NCBI GenBank assembly: GCA_958349325.1
Contig: CATWCP010000018.1
Location: 1-18,711, forward strand
DNA: 18,711 bases
Direction: 5' to 3'
Source of the DNA: an uncultured Collinsella sp.
GTDB lineage: Bacteria > Actinomycetota > Coriobacteriia > Coriobacteriales > Coriobacteriaceae
A model generated the notes under the pieces. The model saw nothing but the letters and a program-made list of their open reading frames with translations, was not told the origin of the DNA and did no database searches. Numbering within the stretch: the first letter of the stretch is position 1; the number at the start of each line of letters is the position of its first letter. Positions 12,842-18,711 of this stretch are shown here, piece by piece. The position numbers and the translations under genes were made by a program.

Positions 12842-13441
12842 TTGGGTCGTTCTGCGGATATGACGCCGCCTTTGCGTTGGCGGTTGGGTGTTGCTGGTGG
12901 CGTGGCGTTGGCCGTGCTGCTTGTTGACCAGCTGACCAAGCTTGCGGTTCGGGCCGTGGGCGATGCGCTGCATGTGACTGTCATCCCCGGTGTGATCGAC
13001 TTTATGTTTGTCCGCAATATCGGCGCTGCCTTTAGTATGGGTGAGGGGCATGGCATCGCGTTTGCCGTGCTGGCGTTGGCGGTCATTATCGCTATTGCCG
13101 TGTACCTCGTTCGTGCGCCCCGGCTCGCCCATCTTGAGGTTGTGGGCATGGCGATGGTTGCGGGCGGTGCTATCGGCAACGCTATCGATCGTTTGGCCTT
13201 TGGCTTCGTGACCGATTTTATTGCCACCACCTTCATCGACTTCCCCGTCTTCAATGTGGCCGATATTGGCATTACCTTGGGCGTCGTGCTCGCCCTCTTC
13301 GGCTACATGTTCTTGAGCCCTGCGGCCCGCGAGGTCGATGCGACCGCCGAGCTCAACGCCCGTGACGAGGCCCGTGCCAAGCGCAAGGCCCAGCAGCGTG
13401 GGGAGCGTGCCCGCAAGATTCGCGAAAGGAATGAGCGCTAA
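12842..13441 (+). CDS. lspA: Lipoprotein signal peptidase (signal peptidase II)
   Basis: This inner-membrane aspartic protease removes signal peptides from diacylglyceryl-modified prolipoproteins. The 199-residue protein has four hydrophobic segments, the conserved NIGAAFS (59-65) and the two catalytic aspartates, Asp116 in GNAIDRLAFG and Asp141 in FNVADIGI. The C-terminal 40 residues form a charged tail (RAKRKAQQRGERARK), longer than in most members. TTG 12842 is preferred because AGGGG lies 6 bases upstream; ATG 12860, in frame, is an alternative with a weaker site. Its TAA overlaps the ATG of rluD (TAATG), so the two are translationally coupled, an arrangement common for this pair. Confidence 0.95.
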   Translation: MGRSADMTPPLRWRLGVAGGVALAVLLVDQLTKLAVRAVGDALHVTVIPGVIDFMFVRNIGAAFSMGEGHGIAFAVLALAVIIAIAVYLVRAPRLAHLEVVGMAMVAGGAIGNAIDRLAFGFVTDFIATTFIDFPVFNVADIGITLGVVLALFGYMFLSPAAREVDATAELNARDEARAKRKAQQRGERARKIRERNER

Positions 13442-14454
13442 TGGCCGACATCCATATTCTTGTTGCCGACGATGCCGCTGGTCAGCGCCTTGATGCCTAT
13501 CTGGGCGCCAACGACGGCTGCCCCACGCGCTCTGCCTGCGCGCATCTGATCGAGGGAGGCGCCGTTGCCGTCAATGGCGAGACCTGCCTGTCCAAAAAGT
13601 ATGCCGTGCGCGCCGGCGATCGTATTTCGGTCGATTTGCCCGAGCTGCACGATCCCACCGATGTGATTCCCGAGGCCATCCCGCTCGACATTCGCTATGA
13701 GGACGACTACCTTATCGTGCTCTCCAAGCAGCGCGGCCTGGTGTGCCATCCTGCACATGGTCATGAGAGCGGTACGCTCGCGAATGCCCTGGTCTATCAC
13801 TGCGGTATCGACCATCTGGGCACCGTGCAGGGCGAGGACCGCCCCGGCATCGTGCATCGTTTGGATCGCGATACCTCGGGTCTCATGCTTGCGGCAAAGG
13901 ACGACGACACCCAGCGCGCGCTCCAAAATCTCATCCGCACGCGTACGCTCGATCGTCGTTATATCACGCTCGTTCACGGTCATATCGCTATGGATGAGGG
14001 CACCATTAACACCGGCATTGCGCGTTCTACGCGCGACCGTGTCAAGATGGCGGTTTCGGACGACCCTTTCGCGCGCCAGGCCATTACGACCTTTAAGGTC
14101 CTCGAGCGCTTCGATTCCACGCGTTTTGACGACGGCTATACGCTCGTCGAGTGCCATCTGTTTACGGGCCGCACACATCAGATTCGTGTGCATATGCGCC
14201 ATATCAACCACGCCTGCGTGGGCGATCCACTCTACGGCAAGTGCGATGCACGCGCCGATCAGGGTCTGACCAGGCAATTCCTTCATTCCTGGCGCGTCGC
14301 ATTCGACCATCCCGTGACGGGGGAGCGTATTGAGTGCCGCGATGAGCTGCCGTGGGATCTCGCTGCGGTTCTTGACGACCTGGCCCCGCGCTCGATTGGC
14401 CGCACCGCCGCCGGCGACGACATCGTCCCGCAGCTTGGCCTTCTCGAAGCCTAG
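13441..14454 (+). CDS. rluD: RluA/RluD-family pseudouridine synthase
   Basis: It converts specific uridines of 23S rRNA to pseudouridine. The 337-residue protein has an N-terminal S4 RNA-binding domain (about 14-70; GQRLDAYLGAN, VNGE), then the RluA catalytic domain with motif HRLDRDTSGLML (139-150), where Asp142 is the nucleophile, and the later GRTHQIRVHMRHINHACVGDPLYG motif (split here as GRTHQIRVHM and HACVGDPLYG). These are diagnostic of the family. The exact target sites (RluD versus another RluA-type paralogue) cannot be fixed from sequence. It overlaps the lspA stop by one base and is expressed with it. No clear terminator follows. Confidence 0.92.
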   Translation: MADIHILVADDAAGQRLDAYLGANDGCPTRSACAHLIEGGAVAVNGETCLSKKYAVRAGDRISVDLPELHDPTDVIPEAIPLDIRYEDDYLIVLSKQRGLVCHPAHGHESGTLANALVYHCGIDHLGTVQGEDRPGIVHRLDRDTSGLMLAAKDDDTQRALQNLIRTRTLDRRYITLVHGHIAMDEGTINTGIARSTRDRVKMAVSDDPFARQAITTFKVLERFDSTRFDDGYTLVECHLFTGRTHQIRVHMRHINHACVGDPLYGKCDARADQGLTRQFLHSWRVAFDHPVTGERIECRDELPWDLAAVLDDLAPRSIGRTAAGDDIVPQLGLLEA

Positions 14455-14472
14455 CCGGTATTAGGTGGTTTC

Positions 14473-14499
14473 TTGAACTCGGTAAGCCTGCGGTAAGAT
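14473..14499 (+). promoter_or_regulatory. Weak candidate promoter of the glycosyltransferase
   Basis: TTGAAC (14473-14478) and TAAGAT (14494-14499) are spaced 15 bp, shorter than ideal. A TATACG lies slightly further on. The gene may instead be read from lspA-rluD. Confidence 0.3.
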
Positions 14500-14536
14500 A
14501 TACGATTGTTTACGTAATGCGTTCCTGGGAGCCTGC

Positions 14537-15832
14537 ATGCTCGCCTTTTTACAAACCAACACACCCATCGTGATTTTCAACCAGATTGTCGTCACGCTGC
14601 TCACGGTCTGCTTTCTGTACCAGGTGGTCTTCTTTGTCATCGGTGCTCTTCGTGGCGAGGTCGCGCCTCCCAAGGCCAAAAAACTCCACCGCTATGCCTT
14701 CTTTATCGCGGCGCATAACGAGGAAGCCGTGATCGCCAACCTCGTACGCTCCATCAAGGACCAGGATTATCCGTCCGAGCTCATCGAGGTCTTCGTGGTC
14801 GCCGATGCCTGCACCGACAACACGGCGCAGCTTGCGCGCGAGGCCGGTGCTATTGTTTATGAGCGCAATGACCTGGCCCGTAAGGGCAAGAGCTGGGTCA
14901 TGGACTTTGGTTTCGATCGCATTCTCAACGAGTATCCCGACACGTTTGAGGGTTACTTTATCTTCGATGCCGACAACGTTATCTCCCGCGATTACGTGTC
15001 TAAGATGAACGATGCCTTTGACCAGGGCTTCCATGTGGTCACGAGCTATCGCAATTCCAAGAACTTCGGCAGCTCGTGGATCTCGGCAGCTAATGCCACT
15101 TGGTACCTGCGCGAGGCGCGCTTCCTCAACAACGCGCGTAATATCTGCAAGACGTCCTGCGCTGTCTCGGGTTCGGGCTATCTCATCTCCGCCAGCGTTA
15201 TCGAGGGCATGCACGGCTGGCAGTTCCATACGCTGACCGAGGATATCCAGTTCACCACGTTCTGCGCCATTCACGGCATTCGCATTGGCTATGCGCCGGC
15301 GGAGTTCTTTGACGAACAGCCCGTGACGTTTAAGGCGTCCTGGAAACAGCGCATGCGTTGGACCAAGGGCTTCTACCAGGTGTTCTTTACCTACGGTAAG
15401 CACCTGGTCAAGTCGACGTTCCGCTATCATCGCTTTGCTGCCTACGACATGTTTATGACCATCGCTCCGGGCATGCTGCTGTCCCTGATCTCCATGCTCG
15501 CCAACGCGACCTTCCTCATCGTGGGCGGACTTTCGCATGGCTTCTTGGCCACCGAGGTCGAGATGCAGGCTTGTGCCGCCTCGCTCATTATGACCTTCGC
15601 GATGATGTACCAGACCTTCTTTATCCTGGCGCTACTCACCACCATCTTCGAGTACAAGCATATTCACTGCGCGCAAAAGTGGCGTTTGGTGACCAACCTA
15701 TTTACCTTCCCGATCTTTATGTTCAGCTATATTCCCATCACGGTGGCGGCCCTGTTCCTAAAGGTCGACTGGGTCCCGACGCAGCACGCCGTCAACGTTA
15801 CCCTCGACGAGGTCATGCAAGGCGCCAAATAA
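14537..15832 (+). CDS. Membrane family 2 glycosyltransferase, processive type
   Basis: A 431-residue membrane protein that adds sugars from a nucleotide-sugar donor to a growing chain. It has an N-terminal membrane helix (about 11-37), a cytosolic GT-A domain with AAHNEEAVI (58-66), Asp90 (VVADACTDN), the metal-binding DAD at 144-146, TED at 234-236 with the catalytic Asp, and QRMRW at 271-275. Three or four C-terminal helices follow. The D, DxD, TED, QxxRW set is that of cellulose, hyaluronan and poly-N-acetylglucosamine synthases. The polymer is unknown, and no accessory deacetylase, export protein or sugar-nucleotide gene is adjacent. A role in a cell-surface polysaccharide is inference. 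ATG 14537 has GGAG 5-6 bases upstream. A strong terminator follows. Confidence 0.88.
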   Translation: MLAFLQTNTPIVIFNQIVVTLLTVCFLYQVVFFVIGALRGEVAPPKAKKLHRYAFFIAAHNEEAVIANLVRSIKDQDYPSELIEVFVVADACTDNTAQLAREAGAIVYERNDLARKGKSWVMDFGFDRILNEYPDTFEGYFIFDADNVISRDYVSKMNDAFDQGFHVVTSYRNSKNFGSSWISAANATWYLREARFLNNARNICKTSCAVSGSGYLISASVIEGMHGWQFHTLTEDIQFTTFCAIHGIRIGYAPAEFFDEQPVTFKASWKQRMRWTKGFYQVFFTYGKHLVKSTFRYHRFAAYDMFMTIAPGMLLSLISMLANATFLIVGGLSHGFLATEVEMQACAASLIMTFAMMYQTFFILALLTTIFEYKHIHCAQKWRLVTNLFTFPIFMFSYIPITVAALFLKVDWVPTQHAVNVTLDEVMQGAK

Positions 15833-15840
15833 CCACCACC

Positions 15841-15884
15841 AAAACCACCACAAAGGGGACAGGCACTTTTGTGGTGGTTTTTGC
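15841..15884. terminator. Terminator with the repeated ACCACCACAAA stem
   Basis: AAAACCACCACAAA (15841-15854) pairs perfectly with TTTGTGGTGGTTTT (15868-15881), followed by more T. Its stem is the same as that of the terminator at 8048-8086. Confidence 0.88.
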
Positions 15885-15913
15885 TTTCGAGTAGCTGCCC
15901 AAGGAGGTGCACG

Positions 15914-16336
15914 ATGCCCTACATGCCATTTTGGATTTGCATCTTTGCCGGTGCTTTGGTTGATGCCCGTGAGCGACGGTTTCCCAATGAGCTTGCCGGC
16001 GTGTGTGCGGTGGCGGCGTTGGCAGGCGTCTGGCTCGACAAGGGCGTTACCACGGCGCTTGACCACGCCGGTCTTGCGGTCATCGTCTACCTTGCCCTTG
16101 TGCTCACTGAGTCGCTCTGGCGGCGCCTTCGCCACGCCCCCGGCATCGGCATGGGGGACGTCAAGGCGCTCTTCGCGCTTTGCACGCTTGACCCTCTGGG
16201 CGGCATCGTGGCATTTGCCGTCGCGCTCCTGGTCCTTGCCCTCTCCTGCCTCTTCACAAAATCGCGCTCCCTGCCATTGCTCCCGTTTTTGGTGCCGATT
16301 TTTGCCATAATCGAGTGCGTGGGTAGTACGGTGTAA
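15914..16336 (+). CDS. A24-family prepilin peptidase-like protein
   Basis: A 140-residue, very hydrophobic protein with about four membrane helices. It has the two catalytic aspartates of type IV prepilin (leader) peptidases: Asp17 in LVDARERRFPN and Asp82 in GIGMGDVKAL, the GxGD motif. It is short and lacks the N-terminal methylase and zinc-binding domains of full-length PilD, like the small archaeal or Flp-type (TadV/CpaA) peptidases. It would cleave class III signal peptides of pilin-like proteins, but no pilin or assembly gene is in the window. ATG 15914 is chosen because AGGAGG lies 6 bases upstream. dgt follows 31 bases downstream and may be cotranscribed. Confidence 0.85.
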   Translation: MPYMPFWICIFAGALVDARERRFPNELAGVCAVAALAGVWLDKGVTTALDHAGLAVIVYLALVLTESLWRRLRHAPGIGMGDVKALFALCTLDPLGGIVAFAVALLVLALSCLFTKSRSLPLLPFLVPIFAIIECVGSTV

Positions 16337-16367
16337 CCGTTTGCGCGCCCTTTTTAAGGAGCATGCC

Positions 16368-17615
16368 ATGGCAATTAATCAAGAAACAGCCGCCATCAAG
16401 GCGCGCATGGATCGCATTCCCGCGGCGTTGTCGCCCGATCTGGTCGAGCGTATTGCCGCCGACCGCGCCTCGGGTGTCGTCAACCCGTATCGTTGCAACG
16501 ACGATCAGGTCATTCGTCGTATTGATCGCGCTGCCGACAAAGGCACGCTCATGCGTCCGGCATTTATGCGCGATACCGAAAAGATACTTCATCTTCCGTC
16601 GTACACCCGTTATGCAGGTAAAACGCAGGTCTTTAGCTTCCGTAGCAATGACGATCTGTCACGCCGCGGTTTGCACGTGCAGCTTGTCTCCCGCATTGCG
16701 CGCGATATCGGTCGCGCCTTGGGGCTCAATTGCGATTTGATCGAGGCGATTGGCCTGGGTCACGACTTGGGACACACGCCTTTCGGCCATGCCGGCGAGC
16801 GCTTCCTCAACGATATCTATCATGAGCGTACGGGGCGTTATTTTTTCCATAACGTGCAGTCGGTCCGAGTGCTCGACACGCTGTATGGCCGCAACGTGTC
16901 GCTCCAGACGCTTGACGGCGTGCTATGCCATAACGGCGAGTACGAGCAGCGTGTGTTTGAGCTCTCGGACATGAGTTCTTTTGACCAGTTTGACCAGACG
17001 GTTGAGGATTGCATTGCCACGGGCTATAGCGCAATTGAGCATCTGCGTCCTATGACGCTCGAAGGCTGCGTCGTTCGCATCTCGGATATTCTTGCCTACG
17101 TCGGTCGCGACCGCCAGGATGCGATCGCGGCTGGCCTGCTTTCGCCCGACGCTTTTGATGATGGCCGGGGCGGTGCCTACAACAGTTGGATCCTCACGCA
17201 CGCTTCCATCGATATCGTTGAGCACAGCTATGGTAAGCCGCGCATCGAGATGAGCGAGGACCTGTTTGAGGAAATCCGCCGAGCCAAGCGCGAGAACTAC
17301 GAGAAGATCTATAGCAAGGGTGGTATCGAAGGCGATTCCGAGGTGGAGCTGCGTGAGGCGTTCGAAAAGCTCTACGACCGTTGCCTGCGGGATCTAAACA
17401 GTGGTGACGAGTCCTCGTACATCTTTAAGCACCATATTTCGCGCATCGAGCAGCAGCTTTCCTACTACGATCGCGCCTATGCCTGGCAGAATGATAAGGA
17501 CCAGGCGGTCGTGGATTACATTGCGAGCATGACGGACGGTTATTTCTGCGAGCTCACGAGCAAGCTGTTTCCGGGATTGAAGTTTCCGCACCGTACCTAT
17601 ATTAACGAACGGTAG
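16368..17615 (+). CDS. dgt: dGTPase-like HD-domain triphosphohydrolase
   Basis: A cytoplasmic deoxynucleotide triphosphohydrolase of 415 residues, the form found in many Gram-positives. Such enzymes split dNTPs into deoxynucleoside and tripolyphosphate. The metal-binding HD residues are His103 (RRGLHVQLVSRIARDIG), His132-Asp133 in GLGHDLGHTPFGHAGE, and Asp240 in RISDILAYVGRD. The internal HNVQSVRVLD and HNGEYEQ also fit. ATG 16368 is chosen because AAGGAG lies 6 bases upstream; the frame is open back to 16341. The substrate range (dGTP only or all dNTPs) is not predictable. It fits with the nucleotide genes thyA and folA elsewhere in the window, though it is not in their operon. Confidence 0.88.
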   Translation: MAINQETAAIKARMDRIPAALSPDLVERIAADRASGVVNPYRCNDDQVIRRIDRAADKGTLMRPAFMRDTEKILHLPSYTRYAGKTQVFSFRSNDDLSRRGLHVQLVSRIARDIGRALGLNCDLIEAIGLGHDLGHTPFGHAGERFLNDIYHERTGRYFFHNVQSVRVLDTLYGRNVSLQTLDGVLCHNGEYEQRVFELSDMSSFDQFDQTVEDCIATGYSAIEHLRPMTLEGCVVRISDILAYVGRDRQDAIAAGLLSPDAFDDGRGGAYNSWILTHASIDIVEHSYGKPRIEMSEDLFEEIRRAKRENYEKIYSKGGIEGDSEVELREAFEKLYDRCLRDLNSGDESSYIFKHHISRIEQQLSYYDRAYAWQNDKDQAVVDYIASMTDGYFCELTSKLFPGLKFPHRTYINER

Positions 17616-17620
17616 TTCGT
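17605..17620. repeat. Short inverted repeat over the dgt stop codon
   Basis: ACGAAC (17605-17610) and GTTCGT (17615-17620) flank GGTA and span the dgt TAG. No T-run follows. It may be a weak 3' hairpin or an operator just upstream of the rarA -10 element. Confidence 0.35.
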
Positions 17621-17630
17621 ATCTATTAGG

Positions 17631-17636
17631 TATACT
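17631..17636 (+). promoter_or_regulatory. Candidate -10 of the rarA promoter
   Basis: TATACT at 17631-17636 is a good -10 match, giving a start near 17643. No clear -35 is visible. Confidence 0.45.
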
Positions 17637-17675
17637 GTTAGTGGATAACTTTTTTGATTGATGCACCGGATGGCT

Positions 17676-18711
17676 ATGGACGACCTTTTTTCTGCTTCGA
17701 CGCGCGAGCGTTCCTTTCAGAATGCGCCGCTTGCGGTGCGCATGCGCCCCAATTCGCTCGACGAGTATGTGGGCCAGCAAAAGGCCGTCGGTAAGGGCTC
17801 ATGGTTGCGTGCCGCGATCGAGCACGATGTGCTTTCGAGCGTGATACTGTACGGGCCGGCCGGTACGGGCAAGACGACGCTGGCCCACATTATCGCCAAC
17901 CATACCAAGAGTGAGTTTGTCGAGGTCAGCGCCGTCACGGGTACCGTGAAGGACCTGCGTCGCGTGATCGACGAGGCAAAGACGCGTCTGAATACGTACG
18001 ACCGTCGCACCATCCTGTTTATCGACGAGATTCATCGCTTTTCGAAGTCACAGCAGGATGCATTGCTGCATGCGGTTGAGAACCGTACCGTCATTATGAT
18101 TGGTGCCACGACGGAGAACCCGTACTTCGAGGTCAACTCGGCGTTGCTCTCGCGTGGTCGTGTGGTGGAACTTGAACACCTTAAGGACGAGGACATAGCC
18201 ACGCTGATCGAGCGTGCGCTCGAGGCTCCGCATGGCCTGAACGGTAAGTTCTCGGCCGATGAGGATACGGTCAAGACCATTTGTACGCTGGCCGCGGGTG
18301 ATGCACGCTCGGCCCTGACGACACTTGAGCTGGCGAGCGAGATTGCCGTCACGCGTCCCGATACCGAGGGAACGCCAGCGCCGTCGGCGGGGGAGCGCTA
18401 TCCCATCACCGTGGATGACGTAAAGATTGCCAACCCGCGTCGCGGCTTTACGTATGACAAAAACGGTGACATGCACTACGACATCATCAGTGCGTTCATC
18501 AAGTCCATGCGCGGTAGCGACCCCGATGCCACGGTCTACTGGCTTGCGCGCATGATCGATGCAGGGGAGGATCCTAAGTTTATCGCCCGTCGCATTATGA
18601 TTCATGCCTCTGAGGACGTTGGCAACGCTGACCCGCAGGCGCTTCTTATAGCGCATGCTGCGTTTAAATCTGCCGAGGTTATTGGCTATCCCGAGTGCCG
18701 TATTAACCTCG
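17676..18711 (+). CDS. rarA: Replication-associated recombination protein RarA (MgsA), 3' end cut off
   Basis: An AAA+ ATPase related to clamp loaders and to eukaryotic WRNIP1 that acts at stalled replication forks. About 345 residues are present; the gene runs past the window end. Seen in order: MDDLFSAS, the typical RarA opening; RMRPNSLDEYVGQ; Walker A GPAGTGKT (60-67); Walker B LFIDEIHRF (114-122); sensor 1 GATTENP (143-149); the arginine-finger region LLSRGRV; sensor 2 GDARSALTTLE; and the C-terminal oligomerisation segment with SMRGSDPDATVYWLARMI and RRIMIHASEDVGNADP. ATG 17676 is chosen from the conserved MDDLF start; in-frame ATGs at 17670 and 17661 are possible, and the ribosome binding site is weak. 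Confidence 0.93.
   Translation, partial: MDDLFSASTRERSFQNAPLAVRMRPNSLDEYVGQQKAVGKGSWLRAAIEHDVLSSVILYGPAGTGKTTLAHIIANHTKSEFVEVSAVTGTVKDLRRVIDEAKTRLNTYDRRTILFIDEIHRFSKSQQDALLHAVENRTVIMIGATTENPYFEVNSALLSRGRVVELEHLKDEDIATLIERALEAPHGLNGKFSADEDTVKTICTLAAGDARSALTTLELASEIAVTRPDTEGTPAPSAGERYPITVDDVKIANPRRGFTYDKNGDMHYDIISAFIKSMRGSDPDATVYWLARMIDAGEDPKFIARRIMIHASEDVGNADPQALLIAHAAFKSAEVIGYPECRINL

Overview
The window is about 60% G+C, with closely packed genes, frequent GTG and TTG starts and clear AGGAGG-type ribosome binding sites. The gene set, the variant ThyA and FolA sequences and the style of the intergenic hairpins suggest a gut actinobacterium of the class Coriobacteriia, most likely Collinsella or a near relative. 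This is inference from sequence character; no database was searched. The content is mainly chromosomal housekeeping. I see no phage, transposon, CRISPR array, rRNA or tRNA.

Layout. Bases 52-816 (minus) encode a DUF134/NifX fusion with a His/Cys-rich tail, preceded by two near-identical palindromes. Divergent from it is thyA-folA (1035-2411), which makes dTMP and regenerates tetrahydrofolate. A SpoU/TrmH-type RNA methyltransferase (2521-3435) and a MATE transporter (3561-4910) follow. A corrinoid adenosyltransferase gene (5040-5525, minus) carries an in-frame ochre codon at codon 5 and looks like a young pseudogene. ftsH (5618-7510) ends in a strong terminator, followed at once by a DUF523/TudS-like gene (7592-8047). 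An iron-type alcohol/glycerol dehydrogenase (8096-9178, minus) converges on it across a bidirectional terminator.

The 9179-9665 gap holds a promoter and a complete T-box riboswitch with an AUC (Ile) specifier, a UGGU T-box bulge and a Rho-independent terminator, directly ahead of ileS (9666-12467). The 12468-12841 gap holds a long perfect hairpin on the ileS stop codon, an unassigned structured element of about 110 nt and a strong terminator. lspA and rluD overlap by one base. A processive-type family 2 glycosyltransferase (14537-15832), a small A24 prepilin-peptidase-like protein (15914-16336), a dGTPase-like HD protein (16368-17615) and the 5' part of rarA (17676 to the window end) complete the window.

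The most notable observations are: the ochre codon in the corrinoid adenosyltransferase gene; a consensus Shine-Dalgarno site and ATG inside the DUF134/NifX ORF, which suggest a second NifX-only product; the unassigned structured element after ileS; the transcriptional T-box with an extra hairpin nested in its antiterminator; and two terminators about 7.8 kb apart with the same stem sequence. No clearly new multi-gene system is evident.
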